From Agrypnia vestita (lineage: Eukaryota; Arthropoda; Insecta; Trichoptera; Phryganeidae), in the NCBI GenBank assembly GCA_016648135.1, contig JADDOH010004258.1:1-64000 (forward strand): DNA of 64,000 nt, given 5' to 3'. Shown in pieces: positions 30,930 through 40,916 of the stretch. Below the pieces are notes generated by a model. That model saw nothing but the letters and a program-made list of their open reading frames with translations, was not told the origin of the DNA and did no database searches. A program made the position numbers and the translations under genes. Within the stretch, counting starts at the first letter, position 1. Every line of letters starts with the position of its first letter.

Positions 30930-33490
30930 TTCCATCGTAAGAACATCCACACATCAAATTTATGAAAGTTGTATATATAGGTACATATGTTCCAAATTGA
31001 AACTTCCCGCATATTCGAAGGGACTTCGCTAGATACATCTGTACTCCTTCTCATGAAATAGAGTACCTAGATTTCGCAGCTGGTATTGAAACCTCTATAT
31101 TTTTAATGTGGAATGTTAAGCAATACTCTTATTAGTGTATATATGATATTCTTCCTGAAAATCAGTATTTTCAATATACTATCTTTGTAAATTTTTGATG
31201 AAGAAAAACAAAACGGCCGCATCAAGTCCATTCCCGTGGAGCTCCTCCGCCGTGACTGAGATGGAACATTCTCCGGTGCACGTCTGTTCGAGATAGAGAG
31301 GAAGGTCATATATATATTTATTTAGAAGTGAAATGAAATGAATAGAAATGAAATGAAAGAATATGACGTAGCAATACGACTTTTTCAATCCGATAAGTGA
31401 TTTTTTGGCAACAATTGTTAATGAAAAGATTTTTAGGAATTTTTTTTCAACCAATTTTATATTATATAACATGTTTTTTTCCAAATTGGATATGCCACAT
31501 TCGGGCTCCCAGGGTGGTAACCCCTTAATGTACAAAAATTTTCATCAAAAATTGCAATTGTGGTATGGGTACAGGTTTCTAGGGAGGTGTAATATGTGTT
31601 TGTTTAACGTCATTGTTAGGGTCCGTTCACTTTATGAAAGCCACTTGCTTTAGTGTGAGTGACACCCTCTGTAAATACGTAAATTGTGTAGTGGTATTCC
31701 TTTTTTAAAGCGACTCCATTGGCCACTTCAGTATCACACTGAGTCACAGTCACGCGGAGCGGTCTTTTTTTTGTTTAATATTTTTTATTTAAAGATACGG
31801 TGACTGCAAGATCACGATACGGTGAACACAGACTTGAATCAATTTAATATAAATTTAGATGAGGATTCGGAGTCCGATACAGACGACAATATTTTATCTT
31901 ATTGATAAAAAATAAATATAAGATTTTGAAATCATTTAACTATAATTATATCGGCTTATATATAATTAATTTTAAACTAGCTATAACCCTATTCGGATAT
32001 GTCTCATCAGAATTGATATGCTTTTGTTATATATTTCGGCAGCCAGTTCATGCTGGAAGAACAGCACTATCTAGAGTAGCATCTTGATAACGTTAGTGAT
32101 GGACATAATTAAAAAGAGAATTATACTTTTTTTGCATTATTATATCATATCATATTATTGTTTGAGCATTCTGGTATCGATTGTGACGGACATTGTTACG
32201 TAGAGAATTATTTATTTTGATTAACGATATTGATATTAATCATGATTAATACCAATGACATGCGATATTGTAGATTATGGATTCACTTATTTGTTTTAAT
32301 TTTTTAATTTTCTTTAAACTGAAATATTGAAAAAATCCAATTTTATTTAAAAAAGCATATAGGTAGTCAATGTTTTCGTTTTATTTAATCACAATTTTGA
32401 CATCTTAATTTTGAAAACGGAATGAGTTTTTTTTATAGTAGTTTAACATATGCTTATTTTAGGCTCAGAAACGAATATAATATTTATGTTTATTTTTGCA
32501 TGTATCATTTACTCAAAAAAATAATGTTACAAGTTTTTGTAAACACACTGTTATTCACACTTATACAAGGGCCTTTCCTAAAGTGAACGACTTTACCACG
32601 GAATATTTTGAGTATGTGTGTTCAAATTTTTCAAGAACACAATACTGGATTTTATCCCCAAGGGACATCATTAATCAAGATATATTTTAACTTTATACTT
32701 TCCCATATTAAAAAATAGCTTCATCTCTATGAGATATCTTTAGTATCATTGTTACTTGTTTCATTGTTCGACATTTGAATTCTTGGCTGTGTTGTGCAAT
32801 AAATTGTACGATTTACTTGTGTTTGTTTTATCTTATCAATTCAATAATTAATATACATATAATACCAGAAACAATGAGATATTTTTTTGCTTACTCGTTG
32901 TTTGAAACTCGAGAAAACTAATTCGTCAATTTTTGTTCCTCGGTATACTGTATTAAACTAACCCACCGAATAATAGACAATGTATTTTTTATTTTGTCTA
33001 TTTTTACGGTCTCGTCAATTTTTTCGTTTCTCACGAATTTTCTCAAATTTCGGATGGAAGACCTTCAGTGGCGTGTCCCGCGGGCTACTCATCCGTGAAG
33101 CATAAAATGAAACTTTTACCACAACTGACAGCGTTTTTTTAAACAAAATGTTACGAAAGCGGGTACCTAGTACTAATATTATTATTTAAAGAAAAATACT
33201 TTATAAGAAGTTATCGTATTAAGGTTAATTTAAATCAGTTCGCGCCATTGTTTTATTGGACAATATGCCAGCATCCTTGAGGCAATTTTTGAATGCATTC
33301 TTTTTATATTGTGGCAAATATGTTCGTGGAAACCACGCTTTATATATACCTACATATACATACTGTATGGGGCATATTTATTAATTATTTTTTAACATAC
33401 ATAGATAATCTATATGCAGATAAAAGACATTGTTAATAACGAAAAAGAATGATCCGTTAAGTATGACATTAAATATGTATACACAATGCT
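30930..33490. other. long spacer with one coding-like patch
   Basis: Mostly AT-rich. 31196-31300 is GC-richer; on the minus strand it is open in two frames (for example LYLEQTCTGECSISVTAEEL, or NRRAPENVPSQSRRRSST). It may be a fragment of a mobile-element protein but shows no motif I can name. At 31840-31905 a short frame reads NLDEDSESDTDDNILSY. No gene called. Confidence 0.45.
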
Positions 33491-33549
33491 GTAAACATGA
33501 TTCCTACCTAAATTATGAGTCGATAATGTTTAAAAACGATTTCCTAATA

Positions 33550-33692
33550 CAGTTGCCGGTAAACTTCTTGAAATTCTTTGGCGTAGTGGGGGAATGCGCA
33601 GAAGACAACATTTGGGTCTCTTTGGTGGAATGGTACATGCGTAAACTTCCCCCCACTACGCCGTAACATTTCAAGATGTTTGCCGGCTACTG
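33550..33692. mobile_element. 143-bp MITE with 43-bp inverted repeats
   Basis: Left cagttgccggtaaacttctt, then gaaat...ggcgtagtggggg; right cccccactacgccgtaacat, ttcaagatgtttgccggc, tactg. TA on both sides (33548-33549, 33693-33694). The middle 55 bp is unique. No other copy was seen in the window. A TA target fits a Tc1/mariner-type MITE. The minus or plus frame over it (33430-33666) is an artefact. Confidence 0.9.
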
Positions 33693-33714
33693 TATCAATA
33701 GTTATGTATATATA

Positions 33715-34000
33715 CAGGGTGTCTCATAGTTAGTAGCAAATTCTATTATCAATTTTCGCAAGGTTTTTATTTTATAATTTTATTCGACTTGTATTGAGCG
33801 AATGAATTTTTCATAATCGATACCAGTTACTGTAATAATAGTTCAACTTTTTGAAAAAAATAAGTCAGAAATATTGAAAAAAAATGCAATTTTTCATATT
33901 GCATATCTCTAACTATTGATATGTTGCTTGAACATTTTTGACTCACTGTCAAGGTAGGAATCTACCTGTAAATTTTTTATTACTAGCTTTTAGACACCTG
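33715..34000. mobile_element. family A MITE, internally deleted, nested
   Basis: 286 bp: left cagggtgtctcatagttagt, right tactagcttttagacacctg, TA on both sides. Most of the left arm is missing while the right arm is complete (ttgcatatctctaactattg, caaggtaggaatctacctgt). It lies inside an older copy of the same family. Confidence 0.88.
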
Positions 34001-34085
34001 TACAAGCGACTTTAAATTAGCATTTTTTTCAATATTGCTAACTTATTTTTTGTAAACCGTTGGACTATCATTAAAATATCTTAAT

Positions 34086-34241
34086 TCAAGTCAAGTATCT
34101 GGTAGAAATTTCTGGCATGTTATAGCATTAGTTGTACGGATAACGAATAATCGTAATGCATATTGTAAAACTTTGAAGAACTCTCGAATTAATTTTTGTT
34201 TTGCCATTTCGTATGTTTCTTGTCAAATAATTTCATTATAT
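34086..34241. other. spacer
   Basis: Nothing recognised; ends with ATAT, the target site of the next LTR. Confidence 0.5.
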
Positions 34242-34850
34242 TGTCACGTGTCGTGGCTTTGGGAGACAAATGAAAACACTGGAAATTAATTAACGATTTA
34301 TTAATTAGTGATCAATTAATTATTAAATAGACAAAGTCACTTAACACGAATTAAACTTAATGCTATTTCTTAAATTACACTATTTCGCAATACATCGTTC
34401 GTATATTAAAACTTTATTATCGCTTGGAACAATTTATTTATCGCTAGTAGGAAATTAAATTCTCGCACGTGGTATTTATCGCATTTATTTATTTTACCAC
34501 TATAGGTAAGTAATCGCCCGATTCAGTCGTCAGTCGTGAATTTCGCCGGTATGTATCGGTCCAAAATTCACGACTGACGGGCACACCTGGCCGCCGACTC
34601 GCGACTTACTTCGCACTGAACGAATTGCGCGGCGTGGTGCTGCTTTATATTCGCGATCACGTTGGTTTCGTACCTTCTAGATTATTCTATTCCTTTCTAG
34701 TGATTAGGAGAAGGTTCCCGTCGCTTCTAGGTTGCTCCAGGCGTTTCCCGACATTTGTAGATAACTCTAATTTGCTATAGACCGTTCTCCATCCTTTGAT
34801 AGTGTTGTGACATTACAAGGGGTTTAAAAGTGCGCTATTCCTTCTGCCTT
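34242..34850 (+). mobile_element. solo LTR, 3' end eroded
   Basis: Starts tgtcacgtgtcgtggctt after ATAT (34238-34241) and follows the 9161-9782 LTR for about 600 bp (gaaattaattaacgattta, atttcgcaatacatcg, ttctcgcacgtggtattta, ggagaaggttcccgtcgctt, tagaccgttctcc). The last bases and the right target copy are unclear. At 34529-34578 it carries a 15-bp inverted repeat (gtcagtcgtgaattt/aaattcacgactgac) absent from the other LTRs. Confidence 0.78.
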
Positions 34851-35224
34851 CCAATTAGTTCGAATGAACTTTATGCTAATTCATGAAAATATTATTCCAG
34901 AATTAAAATTATATTTTTTAATGTTACAGATTGAAAATGTATTAATTGAGATTAAATTTATTAAATGTAAATTGAGGTAAAGCTGCCGATAGTATTTTTT
35001 CACAAACAGGTTGTGAATTTTAATGCACTGTGTGCATATTTCAAATATTGGTCTATTAGCAGTGCTTGCAGTGAAGATTTGTTTTGTTAAAATAATGGTA
35101 ATCGTTTAATTTCTAAATTGTAAGATTTTTCTTGGTAGTAAACCTAGAAAATGGCCCAAGCTTTTGTAAAATAAATGAGAAATATATATTTTCGTCCAAA
35201 TAATGAGTAAAAAATTTTTACAGA
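34851..35224. other. AT-rich spacer
   Basis: Nothing recognised. Confidence 0.55.
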
Positions 35225-35745
35225 AGAATGTATTGAAAGCTATGAAGAAAGCGTAAATAGTTTGATTGATTGCCCCCAGATTATTAGTCTGATCGACTTA
35301 TATGCCCCATCGAGGTCATCAAGACACAGTGCATTATTCTATTATAGTGGAAATGTCAGAACTAATGCATTAGCAAACTCTGTAATTCCCAGATTACACT
35401 CATTAGGGAATGAACATGCAGAGGCGGCTGACATTTTTGCTGATATTATAACTGTGTATAGGACAAAGCTGATACAATTGTTTACATCTCAACGAAGTGG
35501 AAATGGACAATTCATTTTTCTGTATTGTTATTTTACCTTTAACTATTATTATTTGTACCTTTAACTGTATTATTATTTTATCTGTCTTATGTTTTTCTGT
35601 ATTATTATTATAATTTTTATTATTACCTCTTAACTATTATTATTGTAACTTTTAACTGTATTATTATTTTAGCTGTCTTATGTTATTTTTTAAAATTTTT
35701 ATTCTGTATATTTGTAAAAGCCCATAAGGGCGTTAAATAAATAAA
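35225..35745 (+). mobile_element. 5'-truncated LINE with 3' end
   Basis: A short polymerase C-terminus (to about 35560) is followed by an AT-rich 3' region with repeated ctttaactattattatt units and the terminus ttgtaaaagcccataagggc, gttaaataaataaa. The same terminus in reverse orientation ends the copy at 13360-13650. The A-rich tail and shared 3' end are what target-primed insertion leaves. Confidence 0.85.
35235..35564 (+). pseudogene. LINE protein C-terminal fragment
   Basis: An open frame reads CIESYEESVNSLIDCPQI, ISLIDLYAPSRSSRHSALFY, SGNVRTNALANSVIPRLHSL, NEHAEAADIFADIITVY. The pattern C-P-x(3)-I-D-L-x-A-P, RxxNxxxxNSxIxRL and DIF matches the extreme C-terminus of many insect LINE polymerases. 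No catalytic polymerase motifs remain. Confidence 0.75.
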
Positions 35746-36290
35746 AACAAAAAAAAATATGTACACTTACGCCGGACATAAATTAAGTGTAGGTACTTCG
35801 GCGTGCTGTAGTAAATTGCTTAGTGCGGACTGATTGCTATTGGTACCTTTCAACAAGAACAGGAAAAAGCGATCGGCATTTCAAGGTTTTCAACTATCAT
35901 CCGTTAGAACGGCTAAGGTATTCAAACTACTTTCGATCACCCCACGCTATGCTAATTTTCTTCGATTTTATTTTCTTGTATTTTAATGATAGCAAGCTGA
36001 CATACCCGGCGTTGCACGGGCTGCAATAACAAGTACCCTTTAACACAATATAAAAATTTAATGAAGAAATTTAGTATTTATTTATTTTGTTAACATGTAC
36101 AGTCATAAAATATTTAAAAGTAAGTATATAATACATACAAATAAATAATAAATTCATAGGAAAAAACTAAAAAAGTTTTTTATGTATCAAATATGTAAAT
36201 ATATAAGATTTGTAATTAAAAAAAATTTAAAAAAAAGAATCATATAAATTAAATCAAATGCCGTACGAAACCGGGTAAAGCTAATAAATA
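35746..36290. other. spacer with repeat scrap
   Basis: 36000-36030 (catacccggcgttgcacggg) resembles a motif common at the edge of insect dispersed repeats; there is no frame. The rest is AT-rich. Confidence 0.45.
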
Positions 36291-36291
36291 G

Positions 36292-36717
36292 AGATGAAAA
36301 TTTTAGTTCAGTTAACTGAACTGTCGTTCACCAGATCGTTCGGTCCATGAATCGTCCACTTTAAATCGTTCAGGAGTTCTTTGAAATTTTGCATTTTATC
36401 TACTTCAATTTCTGTAAGTGAACTGTTTACTTTCCCATCAGAAAATTCTTCAGATATCCTAAAATTATTAAATCTAGGGGGAGGGGGGGGGTTGTTTCGA
36501 TTTCCAGAGATTTCATCCTATACCAAATTTTCAAATCCGTGGGGAGAGGTGCTTTTATCTACATCAACATTCCAAAACGAACAAAAGTTTTCGCTGCCTG
36601 GGGGGGGGGGGGGTGCCATCAATTTCTAAAAAAATTATTCCCCAACCGCCGCAAAAGTGAACTCTATCGTTCGTTCGTTCAGAAGAGTGAACTGTTCATG
36701 AACGACCTATCTCTAAT
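36292..36717. mobile_element. MITE with poly-G tracts (hAT-like ends)
   Basis: Ends tagagatgaaaattttag and cgacctatctcta, with subterminal gttcgttcac/gttcatgaacgac elements arranged inversely (agttcagttaactgaactg, cgttcgttcgttcagaagag). AGAGAT termini with GTTC-rich subterminal repeats resemble insect hAT-type MITEs. Two long G runs (36480-36494 and 36600-36613) lie inside. I could not find a convincing 8-bp target duplication. Confidence 0.6.
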
Positions 36718-36719
36718 TA

Positions 36720-37289
36720 TAATAAACATCTGTCAGCAACGCTCTGAACTTCGTCCGTGCTAAAAACGCATATTGCAAAATCTTAATGGCATAAAAACAT
36801 TTATCGCCCCAATAGCGCATTATTTTCGAAAATAATTTTGAGATATTTATGATTTATAATAATAACAGGTGTCGCATTTATTTTATGTGTGTGAATAAAA
36901 TGAGGCGTCGAGTTATTGTGTCCACAAAATATGTTCTGTAGAATAACTTAAAGGAGGGTGATTCCGTGGTTTCCGTATTATGAAAAGTCAAGTTACGTCA
37001 TGAAAACCTTCGGTAATATTTCTATCAAAATCTATCTAATGCAATTGCCCAGTATGAACAATATGCTTAACTAGGGACTATAAACGCGCATATAAATATA
37101 ATTTTAACAAATAATACAATATTGTAGCTTTCCGTACGCATATTTTACGATGTGAATTAACCGGGTTTTTGATAAGGTGTAGTGACTCATATACTCATAT
37201 CGAACATATAATAAATATTTGTTCTCCTTTGTCAGAAACAAAAACACATTTACAAAAACACTCACAGATCGACGCAATTATGAAAAATA
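36720..37289. other. AT-rich spacer
   Basis: Nothing recognised. Confidence 0.55.
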
Positions 37290-37490
37290 AAAATGAAGTA
37301 GGCGGTTTCGTCATGTTGAACGAATAAATAAGAAGAGAATTGTAAGAAAGATGTGTATTTGACGTAATTGATGGCATCAGAAATAGAGACTTGGCATGAC
37401 CAGGTTAACCAGTTACGAAAGACTTCAACAAACAACGAACTTGCATGCGGAGATGCATAAATGTGGATGAGGCGAGAGCTGTATGAATGA
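37290..37490 (+). pseudogene. LINE reverse-transcriptase fragment
   Basis: The + strand, in several frames, gives RRFRHVERINKKRIVRKMC, TWHDQVNQLRKTSTNNE and CMRRCINVDEARAV. These correspond to RWFGHVERMNEERMVKKIY, TWHDQLLQVFEDGLKSRDN and CMRRCMNVAEAKVV of the 17402-17867 relic, so this is a third, heavily decayed copy of that family. Confidence 0.8.
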
Positions 37491-37670
37491 AATTTCAAAT
37501 TTCGTTTTACCAGAAATTTCAAGCTTTCGACATTTTCAACTTGTATAAATTTATAATGCCAGAGCTCACCGTTCAACACTTTTTGTTGCTTCAGACAGAT
37601 AGATTTATCACTGTATAATTAAAATTTATTTAGAAAAGTGCTGATGAGTGATCAGCTTCTCTTCGTGACA

Positions 37671-37686
37671 CATCTGACGTCAGATG
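37671..37686. promoter_or_regulatory. 16-bp palindrome with CRE core
   Basis: catctgacgtcagatg is perfectly palindromic and contains TGACGTCA, the consensus site of CREB/ATF factors, flanked by E-box-like catctg/cagatg. It lies in a less AT-rich block (37600-37760). The match is seen in sequence; a regulatory role is inference. Confidence 0.35.
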
Positions 37687-37759
37687 CGGTGTGCCTTACT
37701 AGGAATCATACAACTTATCTTCGGTTACAAGGAGGCACGACCATTTCGATAAAATAAAT

Positions 37760-39103
37760 GACGTCTAAAATCCTTCAGTAACGATAATTCTACCAAGTTA
37801 AATAAAATTGCCCAACACAGTAGTCCTGACTCAGCGTTACAACCAGTTTTATTTTATTGCATAATTTCTCCCTTTGTTGTTTTATCGCTGAGAGAAAAAT
37901 TGCCGTCACTGAATGGACCGTTTTAAAAAAAAATCACTCGATTGTGTCCAGCGATAGTATCGCGTTTTTATTGCACGGTGGGAATTCGGCTTAAATCCAA
38001 GTCCGTGAAATCGCAGCAATTATTGATAGAGACGAAAGTAAGAATTCTTGATAATTTTAGTAGATTGGCGTTGTAGTCTAGTAAATATGATCATAAACAG
38101 CGTTCAGTTTCTATTCTGCGACAAATGGTTTGTTCGATTTTACCTATTTTGTGCGATATCGTTTAGTATAAGAAAATTAAGTTAATCTTTTGCAGTCCAT
38201 TGGCGGATATATATGTCGCCTTAAATAATGGACGTATTTTTTTTAGGGCCCTAGTTCCTATTAGCGCAGGTACATACACATGAGATTAGTTGTATAAAGT
38301 CATTGCTGTTATTCGGATGCAATTATGTATCTTCAAACATTTATCATGCAGTTTCAATTGCGCGTAAAACAAATCACTTTATATTTTCGTGAAGTAATAA
38401 AATGGATAAGAATTTTGTTCTAAGTGAGAGTAATTTGTTATTAGTTTTTTTGAGTGATGTTTGATAAGATGTGTTTGTTTTATATTACATAGTTGTAAAA
38501 ACTACAATTTGTCGGAAACAAACGACAGTCGGAGTTCTAGTGACGTATCAGATTTCATTGGGCATAAACTGTAGGAAGTGAGATATTATAAAACGACATA
38601 ATCTCATGAGTTCGTAGTTAAAAAGTAAAACAGGACAACATATCTGCGTATACGTCGTTTTTTAAGCAATCTAGTGCATTTAAAAAAGTAAAATGCCTAT
38701 TAGATCTCTGTAAAAATTTGGTTTGCTTATTACATTTAGTTCTAAAAATTAATTATCAATCCTAAAAAAACTTGTTTTTCTCTCTCCTGCAAAATTGATA
38801 ATTTGTAGATATATATTTTTGTGTTACTAAGCCACAGGAGTGTTATTTGACAATCATAAATATTTTGAAATAAAGTTTTTGACGGGTTGGTTGATGTACC
38901 GCATCGGTGTTTAATATTAAAGTGATTTATCTCATGTATCTCCAAGAGAGTTCAATGAGGAGTTGCTCATACGTCCAGGTGTCGTCTATTAGTCCAGTTG
39001 TGTGAATTTGAGTAGAGCAATGAAAACTGAATGTCTTGTGTGTGGAACAAAACCAATAAATTTTTTTGTGACTTGTTTAAAATATATTTTTTCTTTTGTT
39101 TAG
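37760..39103 (+). other. sequence left of candidate exon (intron)
   Basis: No repeat with a partner in the window and no frame. It ends in the polypyrimidine tract ttttttcttttgtttag. If the exon is real, this is the 3' part of an intron. Confidence 0.5.
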
Positions 39104-39233
39104 AATTTCGCTGCCAAAACAAATGACGCCAGTTCGCAAACATTGCTTCAGCACCTAAACTCGAAATACTACTACTACACGAGGACGCGTGGACTCTTCA
39201 GGATATGCTACCCTAAAGAAAGACCACCAACCG
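39104..39233 (+). CDS. candidate internal coding exon, possible tetraspan-like membrane protein
   Basis: 130 bp between a strong acceptor (polypyrimidine tract ending tttgtttag) and a consensus donor (accg followed by gtaagaa). Only one frame is open; the others stop. It encodes 43 residues plus one base: NFAAKTNDASSQTLLQHL, NSKYYYYTRTRGLFRICYPK, ERPPT. Base composition is more balanced than in the flanks. The GLFxxC element recalls the GLWxxC motif in the first extracellular loop of claudin/CACNG-type tetraspan proteins, with Phe for Trp; this assignment is tentative. No neighbouring exon was found, so the gene extends beyond the window in both directions. It is not related to any mobile element here. 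Confidence 0.62.
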
Positions 39234-39627
39234 GTAAGAATATATCTAAATTATTGATCGTTCTGGGGTATTTATTTCGCATGTGTTCGAACAACTTTTA
39301 GATCATTTCAGATCTCCTTTCATACTGGGTAAATCAAACGAAATGCTTTTATATAAGTCTCTTTGTCTCTTTGTGATGGAATCTTGTAATTGACTTTTAA
39401 TCAACTTCTCGACAAGCTAGAGCTCTGAAACTTTCAATATTTACGTAAAGTGGATAACTATTTATTGTTAAATCATTTTCGACATGATTTGGTCATTATT
39501 TCGATTACAATTAATAATCACAATGATTTAATAATCACGTCACTCACAAGCAAGAGCCGCAGAAACAGCTGAAGAACATGCCGTTGGAAAATTTGTTTTA
39601 AACTTTAAAACAACCTGAGGTGTAATA
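39234..39627 (+). other. sequence right of candidate exon (intron)
   Basis: No feature beyond the splice donor; ends at the TA target (39626-39627) of mariner copy 3. Confidence 0.5.
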
Positions 39628-40914
39628 TTAGGTCCTTACATATGAAATTGGTGTTTAGTATGGGAGGAACATAAAGCTGATTTTTATTTATTATAATATA
39701 TTTATTTAATCAAAGTATGTACCATTGGTATCTATGCACTTTTGCCATCTCACGGGTAGTTCATCGATCCCTTTACTAAAAAAACCATTCGGACGGGAAT
39801 CAATAAAATCTTTGAAGGCGGTTTGGACTGCCCCATCGGAGTTGAATTTTTTCCTTTGCAGGAAGTTATCCAAATTTCGAAAAAAATGGTAATCTGTTGG
39901 GGCAAGGTCCGGAGAGTACGGTGGATGTCTTAGACATTCCAATTGAAGCTCCTCTAATTTGGTAGCCGTCTGTTGTGCAGTGTGTGGTCTAGCGTTATCA
40001 TGAAGCAGCAGTGGCCTAGAGCGATTAACCAGCCTCGGTTGTTTAGCAGCTAGCTTTTCCATCATGGTTTGCAGTTGCTGACAATAGACATCTGCCGTAA
40101 TCGTCTGGCCAGATTTAAGAAAGCTGTAGTGAACGACACCAGCACTAGTCCACCAAACACTCACAAGTAACTTTTTTGGAGTCAATTTTCGCTTGGGGCA
40201 TGGTTTGGCTGGTTCGGCAGGGTTCAGCCATTGCGATGAGCGCTTCCGATTATCGTACAGGATCCACTTTTCATCACAGGTAATGGATTCGATTTAAAAT
40301 CCCTTCATTATTGTGCCGGTTGAGTAATGCAACGCAGCAGTCAACGCGCGTTTGTTGATTTGCTTCACTCAATTCGTGAGGTACCCACCTTTCAAGCTTT
40401 TTCACCTTACCAATTTGCTTCAAGTGGATTAAAACAGTTTTATCACTAACACCGCAGCCTGCAGCTAACTCGGATGTGGTTTGCGATGGATCCGCTTCCA
40501 CAATAGCCTTCAATTCTTCATTATCAACTTTGGTCTCCGGCCGTCCACGGGGCTTGTTCTGCAGGTCAAAATTTCCAGAACGAAAACGTTGGAACCAAAA
40601 ACAAACTGTGTTTTCTTTTGCGGCACCGTCGCCATACACATCATTAATCCTTCGAGCCGTTTCTGCAGCACTGGTGCCACGGTGGAACTCGTACTCGTAA
40701 ATAACGCGATATTTCAAGTTTTTCATTTTGTAAACTGAGTGACGCTAAGAAAAAAACAATTGAGGAAAAAACAAATGAATTGTAATTTTCAAAACACAAA
40801 TACATGAGTAAATAGCTGTATAAATTTGGATTTGGAATTCCTAACCAAAGAGGAGATATTTGAGATCAAATTTTCCAGTACGGCAAAACGCCAATTTCAT
40901 ATGTAAGGACCTAA
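39628..40914 (-). mobile_element. mariner element copy 3, full length
   Basis: 1287 bp with matching ends ttaggtccttacatatgaaa, then ttggtgttt (39628 side) and ccaatttcatatgtaaggac, then ctaa (40914 side), flanked by TA (39626-39627, 40915-40916). It lies about 395 bp downstream of the candidate exon, within the presumed next intron. It is the least damaged of the three copies. Confidence 0.96.
39706..40726 (-). pseudogene. mariner transposase, copy 3, one frameshift
   Basis: Apart from one extra G (40285-40286, taatggattc against taatgattc in the other copies) the gene is open from Met at 40726 to the stop at 39706, which corresponds to 339 residues, the normal mariner size. The paired helix-turn-helix covers about residues 1-110, WVPHEL follows, and the catalytic triad is D151 (TCDEKW), D243 (LLHDNARPH) and D278 (APTDYHFF), spacing 34, as in mariner DD34D enzymes. 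The C-terminus is NGTYFD. Sequence features resemble the cecropia-type mariners of moths, from memory only. Confidence 0.94.
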
Positions 40915-40916
40915 TA

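Larger units (their letters stand above)
33498..34085 (+). mobile_element. old family A MITE carrying two nested insertions
   Basis: Pieces 33498-33549 (gattcctacctaaattatg, agtcgataatgtttaaaa), 33695-33714 (tcaatagttatgtata) and 34003-34085 (caagcgactttaaattagca, tttttttcaatattgct, aacttattttttgtaaaccg) join to give family A left-arm and core order. Between them sit a 143-bp MITE and a young family A copy, each at a TA. Outer ends are decayed. Confidence 0.82.

Noticed and set aside
36381..36763. Gly-rich frames around the poly-G tracts
   Set aside because: Created by G homopolymers within a MITE.
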